Below, in pieces: positions 10,789-22,006 of a DNA stretch of 64,000 nucleotides. The DNA is from Allantophomopsis cytisporea (lineage: Eukaryota; Ascomycota; Leotiomycetes; Phacidiales; Phacidiaceae), in NCBI GenBank assembly GCA_024752435.1, contig CP103037.1, forward strand, positions 186,001-250,000. Direction: 5' to 3'. Position 1 is the stretch's first letter. Each line of letters starts with the position of its first letter. The translations under genes and the position numbers were made by a program. The notes beneath the pieces are model-generated. The model ran no database searches and was not told the DNA's origin. It saw only the letters and a program-made list of their open reading frames with translations.

Positions 10789-13302
10789 TTAGAAGTCGCG
10801 GCAGAAATCCAGAAATTCCTGATCTATATTTGCAGAATTCGTAAAACCAAGGTTCATGAGACTTTGATCATACAACCCAGTCCTAGGAATTGTTAGCTCA
10901 GCGTTATGGGAGCACAGTGAAGACACTTACCATTGAGTTGCGTCAACCATGGCTAGATCATTGAAAACAAGATCTTGATCTATATTCGTACTTGAAGAGA
11001 AGTTCTGGGTTGGATAAGCCATGTCATGGCTATCTTTCGTGGTAGGAGATACATGGCTGTTTCCAATGGCAGAAGGAGCGCTGCTTGTTGGCGAAGGACC
11101 AATCATATTTGGTGCGTTCATGCTCATCTGACGCGACCCAAAACTACTATTCCCAGCATGATACGGAGGTCTTGAACCTTCTACAAACCCAGACTGGAAC
11201 ATGTCCGATTGGACTTTATCTGGTCTTCGTGATATGTCTTGTACTGAATTTAGCGTCCCAAAGGAGTTTGTGGTGCCTTGCATTTGTGTGCCATGTGTTT
11301 TGGCTGTATTAAAAGGAAGACTAGCCGATTCAAACGATCGGTTGTCAGGTTTTGAGGTCTCGGAAGAGCTTGAAACAGATATTATATTTGCCATGGGCCC
11401 TTGTTGCACTGCAGCCTGCTGCATTGTGGTAGAATCTACCCACAATCTCAGCTCATCAACAAGGTTGTTCCTCCATTCCGTGGGGAAAGAGTCTAAGTCT
11501 CCACGCAGATCGAAGGCATTGCGAATTCTGTAGCATACAAGGAGAGACTGCAAAAAGGTAGGCGGAATGACATTGTGTCCAAATGTAGCAGTGAAAGTCT
11601 TCACGGTCTCCAATATTTGCTTGACCAAAACAATAAGCTCACCCATTGTCTCTGGATTTTGCTGTGCCAGATGTTTCGAATTATACTGCGTAAATCGGAT
11701 CATTGCCACAGTAGATAGTTGCGTTAGGCGCAAGTTGAAATGGTGTGGTAGGATTGGCCGATCGTTGAACGACATTGGAAGTCCGTTCAACATCTCTTGT
11801 AGTTCAGAAACATTGTTTAGGTCTCGTTGGCATGACATCTTACAATTGAAGGTATTAAGTGCACGCAGCGAGCTGATCAATCGATTGAATGTGCTCATCA
11901 CTAACGGTGGTCCCAGTGATAGTGGGGCTTCCTGCATCCTAATACCTGATAGATCGACCCATGGCTCCCACTCCTCAAGACCATTTTCTTCCACTGAGCC
12001 GTCGATTGACTCGATGTCCTGAGGACCAAGATGCGAATTTCGATGGAGCCGGGCAGATATGAGCGTATCTAGTACAAAACAGCCAAGAAAAACGTGCCTC
12101 CTGCGTCCGTCTTTGCAAGTAGCTGCTGGCAGGCTAGAATCTGGTAAATTCAATTGGAGATACAGTGCAACTCTTACTGCCTGTCCTATGAGCAACCACG
12201 CAGATTGATTTCTACTGCGACCGAGATTATATAAACATAGAATCAGCAGTGCTTGGATGTGTCCGATTTCGAAAAACCCGTCTTCCGTTGGGATGAGACG
12301 TCTCGCTTGAGTATAAAGGTCGGTAGGATGTTGCGAATAGCTGTTGCCACCATTCATATTTTCCATTCTGGGACCGCTATCTTGTGTGTCTGCAAAGGCG
12401 AGAATAGACCAGAGAACCGCATTTGATCCAGAATCACGTCGAATCTCGGTCTTTTTGGAAGAGAATTCATGAAACGTTTTAATTACGTCATACTTCTCAG
12501 CAACTGGGAACCAGCAGTGTGTGTATGCAAAATATATATGCAATAATTTCCAGGCCCTCGTCGGGAGATTATCTGGATATGTCCCGTTAGTGGAAAATTC
12601 GAGATTCGACGCAATCGTTATATCTGAGCCAGCATCGAGAGATTCGTTTGTTTGTTGGTCCACTCCCGATGTCTCACTCTCCAACTGTCCCCCAAGACGT
12701 GAACTTGCGTTGTGAAGAGGAGAACGCTGATCTAGATTCGCTTGGGAGATTTCAGGTGCGAAATTAATACTCCGTTTCCTTTTCCCGAGTTTGTCTTCAA
12801 TAGTGTTGGTAGCGGGATGGCGTTTCTTCAACTCCTCAGACACTCTGCTCTCGAGCCAGATTCTTCGTAAATCTTCAGACTCCTCCTGGTTGCTCCAAAT
12901 CCTACTCAGTCCTCCATTTTGAGGAACTCCGGTGCCATCGTTAGGAAACATAATAGTCTCGTTTTGTCGATTGCTCCGGACCAAAAATGCCAGGGCGGCT
13001 TCGACATCTTGAAGGTAAGCTTCAAGACCTTCCGTGTAAGTTTCCAGGTCTCGGACATATCCCTCAGGTAGACCACGTTTCTTGACGCTAGGATCATAAG
13101 AGCACACGTGATTCCGCCGTACACAAGCAGTGCATTTTGGACGTCCACCATCACATTTGTCCTTCCGGAGACGACACCTCTCACATGCTTGCGAAACTCT
13201 CTTCCTAGGTCTTGATCGAGGCTCCAGTTCTGGTGACCGACGTTGTCTGGGGGATCCCTTTTCTGACAGCGTCGAGTTATCCGGAGGCTGCGGGAAACTC
13301 AT
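10789..13302 (-). CDS. Zn(II)2Cys6 transcription factor, probable quinate activator (QutA/Qa-1F type)
   Basis: Two exons (13302-10931 and 10882-10789) give 821 residues. The intron is GTAAGT to CCTAG, and joining adds a C-terminal tail of 31 residues. Residues 40-67 form a C6 zinc cluster with spacing C-x2-C-x6-C-x6-C-x2-C-x6-C, preceded by a basic stretch (RPRKRVS) and followed by KKRGLPEGYVRDLE, a linker also seen in quinate activators. A fungal-specific transcription factor middle domain follows, with FAYTHCWFPVAEKYDV and the LLILCLYNLGRSRNQSAW segment. The tail is Ser/Asn/Gln-rich, like an activation region. The gene is divergent from a QutR-like repressor, with about 617 bases between the starts. 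Known activators QutA and Qa-1F are close to 820 residues, the same size. The quinate role rests on this pairing and size; the cluster spells CRLRKDKCDG where classical QutA has AREKCDG, so another C6 regulator is possible. Confidence 0.75.
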
Positions 13303-13919
13303 TTGTCGTCGATTCAATCAATAACTCCTCCTCACCGAACCCCATCCCATCAAGGACATTGATCTCGTGACTAATTCGGCAACGCAAAAGTAGCTTAATA
13401 TGCAATCGTGATGAGCGGATCAGCAACAAACTGAAGGGATGGAATCCGGCAGTTGAGTCGGCTATGAGACTATCAAGTGAGACTAGGAGTTGGTGTCGCT
13501 GTTGATGCAGTCTCACTATTCATTTGGCCTCTTCTTCACTTCCCAATGTAGAGACCGATTAGGGTATATGCACAATATAAGGCTGCGAAATTTAGTGATG
13601 GATATAGACTCAATAGGTTGCTCTAAGTTTTGAAGTGAGGGGTACTACGGACATGGTCATGTGATTATCGGAAGAACGGTTATCCGGAGATAAAGCACCT
13701 CCGATAACACTTTAGTGTTTATCTCATCAAGAAACTCGAGTTTATGAGCACAATCATATACTCTGTGGTTTCACGCTCAATGAATTGCCTTGCGACTTTC
13801 AATATTGTTTTAGACTTCAGAATCAGGAGCTTTGTAACCTAGGGGTTTGAGTTCAGAGGCTTTCGGAGCATTACACGCCTTGTTTTCTTGACCGCCGGAC
13901 GTGGCTCTGAGGTCTAACA
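13303..13919. promoter_or_regulatory. divergent promoter between the putative quinate activator and repressor
   Basis: This 617-base region must carry both promoters. It contains an imperfect palindrome at 13703-13723: the left arm is GATAACACT and the right arm is AGTGTTTATC, around a central T-rich joint. Just upstream, near 13679-13692, TTATCC is followed by GATAA. The Neurospora Qa-1F site is a palindrome with GGATAA and TTATCC half-sites, so these GATAA/TTATC pairs are candidate binding sites, though with a wider spacing than the classical one. This is inference from sequence form only. Confidence 0.45.
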
Positions 13920-16419
13920 ATGACATTTTTGGAAGATCTTGTGTGTCCAGAGGGAGCTGTATTTGACCCAGATGCCTCTATTGTGTTAGTTGGATCTCGT
14001 GGCTCTGGAAAACGCTCTCTCGGACTAATCGGTGCGAAGAGGCTGGGCCGACGGTTTATCACTGAGGACCACTACTTCAAAGATGTCACGGGCATCGGTA
14101 GAGCAGAATATCTCCAGAGTTTTGGCACAGAAAAGTTCTACAAGCAAAATGTGGAGGTCCTTCGACAGATGCTTTTCGATAATAGAGAAAAATGTGTTAT
14201 CGAGTGCGGTATGAGTAGCATGGCTGCCGAATCGCAGGTATTACTCCGGCAATACGCAAAAACCAATCCTGTCATATTCGTCTTACGGAACTCAAAGTTA
14301 ATACGAGAACTTCTCAACCTGGACGAAAGAGCTGCAGAGAGGCTGGAAGATATCAATCTGACTCACCGCTCCTGCTCCAATTTCGAATATTACAATCTTT
14401 ATGATCAGTCGTGCGAAGGACATTCTAAAGAACTTCCCCAAGATATTGATCGAGGATCACTTCAATATTCTTTCAAGTTAAGGAACGCCAAGCAAGACTT
14501 TTCTGCATTTTTAGATTTGATCGTGGGACGTTCACTCTTCCAGACGGTGTCTGCAAATCCCTTTTCTGTTGCGGCAATTCCTACCGAAAACAGACTGTAT
14601 ACTTATGCTCTTTCTCTTCACTTTTCAGATTTTTTATCGGGCCGCTTGGACTTTGACAGTATTGGCCTAGACTCCGGAGCAGACGTTGTGGAACTGATAG
14701 TGGATACCCAACATAGAGAAACTCTAAAAGCCGTTGCAAGAATGGTTGCTATGATTAGACGAAACATTCAAGTTCCTATTATCTTCAGCGTAGGTCTTCA
14801 TGTTAAGGAGACTGCAGGAGAGAAAGATTATTTCGAGCTTCTCTTTCACGGGCTGCGGCTTGGAGCTGAGTATGTTGCTGTGGACATTCAAAGTCAGGGT
14901 GATTACTTGGAGCGTTTGATCCGCTCGAAGGGTCGGACAAAAGTTATCGGAGACTATTTTGATAGGAGACAAATGGCAATTGATCCTTGGTCGGACGGTG
15001 CAATGTTAGGACAATATACAAGAGCAGAAGCTCTTGGCTGTGATATTGTAAGACTTTTCAGACACGCAGCACGGGGCGAAGATGATGAGGGGCTCCACAG
15101 ACTTCGAGAAATGGTTGGGAAACTATCCAAAATTCAACATAGGCCTCCTTTGATAGCCTACAATCTTGGCACTTTAGGCCATTCTTCGCAGGTTACAAAC
15201 CAAATATTTACCCCTGTCACGATCATGACTCGGTCAGAGTCTGGAGACATGGTGAAGAGAGATCCGGAGCACCTGACGGCTCAAGAAGCGACACAAGCCT
15301 TATTTCAACTACACATACTAGATCAACTCCATTTCTATGTGATTGGGATAACCATCTACATCAGTCCAGCACCAGCAATGCATCAGGCTGCTTATAGGAC
15401 ATGTGGTTTGGATCATACTTTTGAAGCATGTCAATCATCCTCTCTTGAAGAGCTCCGGAGACTGTCCCGAGATCCACACTTTGGCGGAGCGAGTATCAGT
15501 AATCCATTCAAAATTGACGTTATTCAGAGCCTCAAGGCAGTAAGCAAGCACGCCGAAGCCATAGGTGCTGTGAACACTATCGTTCCGATTCGAATACTGC
15601 CTGATGGTAGTGTACCAGACAACAGCACTGAATCCTTGTCCTACCAAGCAAATTACCGTGGGAGGGCAGGTCACGTTGTTGGATGGTATGGAGATAACAC
15701 AGATTATCTTGGATTTATGACTTGTCTCGAACGAAATCTCTCGCCGCGCAATGCGATCCAACGTAAGACAACTGGCCTTGTTATTGGCGCAGGAGGTATG
15801 GCTCGCGCAGCAGTATATGCCATGTTACAACTTGGTTGTCGAAAAATATTTGTGTACAATCGCACCCTGGAAAATGCCAGAAAGTTGGCTGTCCACTTCA
15901 ACTCTCAAGACTCCTACGGCAGTAACAAAGTCGTAGAGATCCTGGAGACTCTACAAGACTTATGGCCATCTGAGCTTAATCAACCTACCATCATTGTCTC
16001 TGCAATACCAGCGCATAGCTTCAATGGGCAGCCGGAGCCAAAACTAACGCTCCCGGAGCATTGGCTTCAATCTTCCACTGGTGGTGTAGTAGTTGAGGTA
16101 GGTTAATTTGACAAAGTCTTATACATGTTGGCATTATACACTGACTAACACTGCACAGCTGGCCTACACGCCATTAGTAACACCCCTTTTGGAACAATTC
16201 AGACGTCTGCGTGAAGGGGGTCAGCTGTGGACCATTGTGGATGGCTTGGATGTCCTTCCAGAACAGCATATTGCTCAATTTGAGTTTCACACAGGGAGAA
16301 AGGCGCCGCGGAGACAAATACGCCTTGAAGTCTTGAAACGTTATCAAGCTGATACGGATACTGTAAACGGTCGGCTCTCCGATCGAATTCTGGTTGAAGG
16401 TGCTACATTACCAAAATAA
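13920..16419 (+). CDS. qutR: QutR/Qa-1S-like quinate pathway repressor (AROM-like, likely non-catalytic)
   Basis: Two exons (13920-16097, 16159-16419) encode 812 residues laid out like the last three domains of the AROM protein. A shikimate-kinase-like domain carries a P-loop, GSRGSGKRS, at residues 25-33. A type I dehydroquinase-like domain follows (about 235-445), then a shikimate dehydrogenase-like domain (about 465-812) with FGGASISNPFK, GAVNTI, GDNTDYLGF and the nucleotide-binding VIGAGGMARAA. In the dehydroquinase part the catalytic His of the usual HHD/YHD motif is Phe (GDYFD) and the Schiff-base Lys is Arg (DIVRLF), so the domain should not be an active enzyme. This fits the known repressor QutR/Qa-1S, which binds pathway intermediates and blocks the activator. 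QutR of Aspergillus is of similar architecture. The divergent zinc-cluster gene supports the assignment. Confidence 0.9.
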
Positions 16420-16783
16420 AAGATGTCAGTACGTGCTTAGGAATATTTGCCATGCACAAGTCCATATTATATGTGTACATGACAAACACAGTTAAGATGT
16501 CGGAACTTGAATCAATCGGGGTCGACTATATATGTCTACATCTTTATACTATAGGGGTGTATTCTTAGTATGCTCATGTATATGAAAATAACAGTGAGAC
16601 TGGTCATAATTTCACAAGTAAATCCAAGTATCCATAATTTCGCCCACTCGGCAGTTCCACCTAACACATATTATTGCTCTCACAGGAGAACATAGTGGGA
16701 TTAGAATATCTACATAAAGGTTAAGGCCATTCAAAACACGAACCCTGACGCCTTTCCGTACTCCTTAAAAGCTCCATATGTAC
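16420..16783. other. short convergent intergenic region
   Basis: About 360 AT-rich bases between two converging genes, presumably holding both 3' untranslated regions. No other element was seen. Confidence 0.4.
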
Positions 16784-17745
16784 CTAACTAACCCCACCCT
16801 TATATCCGGCCATTTCGTGGGGTATTGAGACACCAGGTAACTCATGACGTAGATATGTGTTGTCCAATTCCCCCGTCGGTACCGTCCTGCCTCCATACGT
16901 GCCATTTCCATAAACAAGCAACGATTCTCCTTGTCGATTTCTTCGATGTCGCATGATGAACCAAGCTACGACCAGACTCAGAAGACATCCTACTACCGCT
17001 GCTCCGACAGCTATTCCAGCAATTGCGCCGGTTGATAAGTTGCTTGCGGCCGGGGCGCTTGTCGCGCTAGATATGGCGGAAGATCCTGTGGTGTTGGATC
17101 CAGTGGCGCCTTCCGCTGATTCTTCTGTTGCTGTGGAGGAGCTAGACGCCGTGGTTGGTGTGCTGGCAAACATGTAGCCATTGACTTGAAGTGCAAAAAC
17201 GGACGTCGAATCTTCAAAGGAGGTCGTTTCCACAGTGTAAGTCTGGTCGTTCAACTCGGAGGCAAATGTAAAGACTTGACCAGCTGTTAAGTCTGAAGTA
17301 CACTGTACTGCATTTCCCGCGTTTGCTATACTTACAAACTCGTAATCGCTATCACAGTCAGTAACTAGTCTTGTACGTTCTATACCGCGACTTACGAGGG
17401 ACAGCATGCTACAAATGTGGTGTATGCATCTATTGCTGTCGTCGTGGCTGTAGTGTATGCTTTTGGACATGTAATTGGGCCAAGCAGTGTTGTAGTACCA
17501 CTTAACCCTAACTCAGCTTGATTCCACCATGCTGTCGCTTCTTGGGGGAGACATCTCAGATTCGGATCAGCATATAAACCAAGGTTGATATCAAAGGCGA
17601 ATAATGGCACCCCATCCCCCGTAAGGTCAATGTGCCTTACAAATGTCGACGAACATTGTTTCGAGGAAATATATGCAGATGTGATGGGAAGCCATGAAGT
17701 TATGATACCTGAGTGAGTTTCTGCGGGATGAGTTACTTGGCTCAT
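16784..17745 (-). CDS. single-pass membrane protein with Ser/Thr-rich stalk
   Basis: Exons 17745-17396 and 17348-16784 join in phase (intron GTAAGT to GATAG) to give 304 residues. The N-terminal part, with scattered cysteines (KQCSSTF, RCLPQ, ITCPKAYTTA, FVACCPSDYEF and AVQCTSD), is an extracellular type common in ascomycetes. It is followed by a Ser/Thr/Ala-rich stalk of about 50 residues, a single hydrophobic segment (GAIAGIAVGAAVVGCLLSLVVAW approximately), a basic stop-transfer RHRRNRQ and a short cytoplasmic tail. The overall plan matches fungal cell-surface proteins with a C-terminal anchor whose role is unknown. The start at 17745 is the first in-frame ATG; no classical signal peptide is seen, which is also usual in this group. 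An upstream exon cannot be excluded. Confidence 0.7.
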
Positions 17746-19863
17746 GACGAAGGGCCATGAAGATATTCTACTCAAAGAGAAACCGCGAAACTAAAGAAAC
17801 TTGAACAGAGAAATGGAATTCGCATACATTTGAAGGACGTGGGACTTCCCAGTACTTCGGTTCTTACATGGTGTTCTGCAGATAATGAGGATTGGGGGCC
17901 ATGACAATTTCGCGACGGAGAAAAGGTTAGTTCAATTGCAACTGGTCATCGCAATAACATCCGGACATCAGGTTCGTTCGATGTAGGTCTGGATTGACTT
18001 AATCCCTGTACATTCCCTGAAAACTGCTCCCTAGAGATATGCTGGAGCCCATGTACCTGGGAGCTGCAGGAGTGTAAGCGCCCAGGGTGTTGAGGGATAT
18101 GCAGCAGTGAGTTATGCCAAGGATAGTGAACGGCGGGACCACGAAATTAGACGCTTGGTGACCAGAAGACTCCAATGTTCCAGGTAAACATGATACAATA
18201 TCTTTGATTCCATACTGCTCAGTCGTCAGAATGACGCTTTGAGAGGATACTCAAGTATGGTGACCACGATATATGCAGGGATGTAGAGATAACCATGCTC
18301 GGCAATCCCAACCCCTTGTGGATTTCATCGCTTGCCCTTGGGCTTTTTAACTTTCTTACCCACTTGAGAACTAAGTGTGCAGAGTGTTCAGGGTCCTTGA
18401 TTGAGACAGCTAATTAGCGTAGGTGCAATAAAATGCTTGAGCATGCTTACTGCGTATTATGAGAGCCAGAAATCCTTGAAGAGAAAGTGGAAAAACAGGA
18501 GATATATAAGTGCGTGGAGCCATGATACATATGTATAATATCTGTATGTATACGTAGTGCATGGATTATACACGGAATATAAATGTCCGAAAACTTGTAC
18601 TTCGTATATTTCTGTATCAGCCGAGCTGCGATAATGTACAAGTAGTCATAAGCAACTAATTCTCCTAAGCCGCATTTACGAAGTAATAGCAAAGATATCT
18701 ACTGACGGTGTAAAGCCAAGTCACAGTCATCGGCCGATGAGACGGAACCAATGTGACGCGCACTTAGGCCTTTGATACATGTATAAAATCGAAGAGAGAG
18801 GAGAGCATGGAGAGTATAGGCCATCGAGAATATATAGTGGGTCTTGACCCTAGCGAGATCAGTCAGGTGATCCGCATTCCGAAGCGAAGAGCGCCCGAAC
18901 ACAGGGACAAGCATCGCAGAGTGCTATTTATGTGGACCTCAATCAGCAACACATCTTTCAAAGCATGATAGCAAGCACGTATTGACTCCTGCGTGCTAAC
19001 TTAGGGAAATGGCGAGTCTTTGGATGGATCGTGATCTTGAACTTCCGGGAGAGGGTATTTGATTCAGTTCTGATAGATAGGTCCAGAATTTTATAAGGGA
19101 CAATTGGAGGCAGAACTCCCTACCAAGTAAGAGGAACACTTTAGCTATGAATTTTAAGTAACTTGTTATATGCTTTATCAATATATGTTCTTAATAAGAA
19201 GCCCTAAGAAACTTATATGTTATCTTTGTAATTATTCATTTATATTTTTATATCGTTCGAAGTCAAAGAAGATCAAAATACAAGATTATATTGTACTCTG
19301 CATTTCTTTTAATCTTGATAATTGATCTACTAGACAGGAATTATATCTAAATAAATCTATGTTAAGATAACATAATCATCCTTCTGTCTATACATATTTT
19401 TTATACAACAAAACATATTCTGAAGAAGGACTTCACTACTTTAACATATTTTTATTGTTGGAAACTACCTTCTACGGATCGCCACCTTATTGCAACTGTT
19501 TACACTTCTTATGGGCACATAGGAAATTTTACTCCGGATCACTTAGTTGAAGCTCTATGCATAATATACGCGTTCATTTATATATTCAAGTACTTGGTAC
19601 GATCATTATACACGTTTTTAATCTCGTGGATGAAATGATATCCTTTTTGCAAGGTCGGTGCATTTACACACGAGAGTCCGATGTACGCTACATCCAAATC
19701 CTTTGCGGTTACGATTGCGAATAGATTGACTGCAACAGCGGAAATAACACCAAATATGAGAAGTTGCATCGCGTACTATGCACGTTCTACCACGCCGAGT
19801 CGGACCTGGCAACCCAGTATTATTTTCACGGAGCACGGATAAAGCTCATATCGCTCGCTCTCG
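17746..19863. other. gene-poor interval with an AT-rich block
   Basis: About 2.1 kb without a supported gene. Roughly 19135-19570 is conspicuously AT-rich, dominated by A/T words with very few G or C runs, and stands out from flanking sequence. Small open frames in the interval show no family resemblance. The right end must hold the promoter of the following esterase. Confidence 0.45.
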
Positions 19864-21755
19864 ATGCGCTGGAGAACATCAATTGTGGTTGTATTCTCTT
19901 TGCTCGTCGTATCCGCACTCCTGATGCGTGTTGATAACCTCATCCCCGCCTCCCTCACGGCGTTAGCTTTGTTTTCTTGGTCAGTCGCTGCACAGAATAA
20001 ACCAGACTTCCGAGAACGATGCCTATCATTCGCTCCTAGCAACTTTGTTGAGAACATCACTTTACAGATTCTGGAATATGTACCTGCGAATACTACTTTG
20101 GAGTTTCCCGATAATGATGCCACATGTAGCAGACCATCACAGGTAGTACAGAAGGAGCTCTGTCGCGTAGCTTTACATATCGCTACATCAAACCGATCAG
20201 GTATTGTATATGAACACTGGCTTCCGAGTAACTGGACCGGAAGATTATTGGGAACAGGTAATGGTGGAATCGATGGCTGTAAGTCGAATATACCCCAAAG
20301 TAATAGAAGCGAATTTCGATGTAGTTCGACTGATTTTCTTCAGGTATTAAATATGAGGACATCGAATATGGGACTGAGTATGGCTTCTCATCCTTCGGGG
20401 CAAACAATGGTCACAATGGAACTGGAGGTACCGCGTTCTATGAAAATCCAGACGTTGTCGAGGATTATGCATGGAGATCGTAAGATATCTGCCTTTCTCC
20501 CCGAACATCACGTACATCTAATCCTGTGCCTTAGTCTTCATACAAGCACTGTCACAGCAAAGATCCTAACGAAAGCTTTCTACGGGTCCGCACAGTCCTA
20601 TTCCTATTATCTAGGATGCTCACTTGGGGGTAGACAAGGATTCAACGCATTGGAAAAGTTCCCTTACGACTTCGATGGCGTTGTAGCTGGCTCTCCTGCG
20701 TTGGATTTCAACAATTGTATTTCCTGGCGTGCGCATTTCTTTCCTATTACTGGGTCGACCACGTCTCCGGACTTCATCACCACGGAAATGTGGACTGGTC
20801 TCATCCATGATGAGGTGCTCAATCAGTGTGATGGAATAGACGGTGTACTCGATGGTATCATTGAAGATCCTACGCTCTGCACATTCCGACCCGAAGCACT
20901 TCTCTGCTCTGGTAACTCAAGCAGCGAATGTCTATCACCAGCACAAGCCATTATTGTCAACAAAGTTTTCAGCCCATTCTATGGAAGAAACGGGACATTG
21001 ATATACCCTGCAATGCAACCAGGAAGTGAAATTATGGCGGTTACTAAACTTTACGCTGGGCAGCCATTTTCATATTCAGAGGTCGGTTGATATTGTGCAT
21101 TTCATAGAAACACAGGAATTTCAGATGACTGATACTTCTCATTAGGATTGGTTCAAGTACGTAGTATACGAGGATCCCAACTGGAATGCTTCTACATTCA
21201 ACATACATGATGCCGCAGTCGCAGATGCTCTTAACCCTGACAATATCCGGACTTGGACTGGCAACCTTACTGTATATAAAGACCGCGGCGGTAAAATTAT
21301 CACCTACCATGGTCAACAAGACAACCAAATAACTTCTTTCAATTCTAATCGATACTACAACCTTGTTGCGGATACTATGAGTGCTCTACCAGAAGATCTT
21401 GATACCTTCTATCGCTTCTTCAGAATCTCAGGTATGTTCCATTGCAATTCCGGGCCAGGAGCTTGGAGTTTTGGGCAGGGAGGATTGGCAGCTGAAGGAG
21501 TCCCTTTTGAGGCGGACAAGAATGTGTTGGCTGCTATCGTGGAATGGGTAGAGAATGGTGTGGGACCGGTAACTATGGAAGGGACAAAATTCGTGAGTGA
21601 TACGCCAAGTTTGGGTGTTGAATCTACGAGAAGGCATTGCCGGTAAGTATATCAGTTTAAAGTAGGGTTGTTTGCTAACTCATAGAAGTTACCCTTTGAG
21701 AAATACTTATATCTCTGGCAGTTCTTCTGATCCGGATAATTGGCATTGCTTGTAG
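19864..21755 (+). CDS. secreted tannase/feruloyl esterase-family hydrolase (five exons)
   Basis: Exons 19864-20278, 20344-20479, 20535-21081, 21146-21642 and 21686-21755 join in phase to 554 residues. The family core is clear: LLGTGNGGIDGCIKYED, YGFSSFGANNGHNG, AWRSLHTSTVTAK, then the nucleophile motif GCSLGGRQGFN, a DGVLDGIIEDP calcium-loop-like segment, the acid in YHGQQDNQI and the catalytic His in GMFHCNSGPGAWSFG. Paired cysteines flank the active site (CS next to the Ser, HC at the His), as in tannase and feruloyl esterase B. The protein should be secreted and hydrolyse phenolic esters of plant material. The first ATG gives an extended N-terminus; the second ATG at 19924 begins a more typical signal peptide (MRVDNLIPASLTALALFSW then SVAAQ) and may be the real start. 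The third intron has an unusual donor, GTCGGT. The substrate (gallate or ferulate esters) is unknown. Confidence 0.88.
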
Positions 21756-22006
21756 AGCAAATCAAACTCATTAATGTTTGTTGTCAGCAGCGAATGGAAG
21801 TAATCAAATCACTATTTCGTAACGATTGCAAACTCCTTCAAACTAGCTTGAGCTCAACATTATTATTTTAATAGGTGCATATTACAGGCTGTATACTTTT
21901 TCAACAGACATACTCGGACTCAAGTGAATCAGCAGTATTAGCCAATTCATTCGTCCACCTCAAGACGAGGTCTTGTGATTCAATCAACTTCGCCATAAAC
22001 GCCGCC

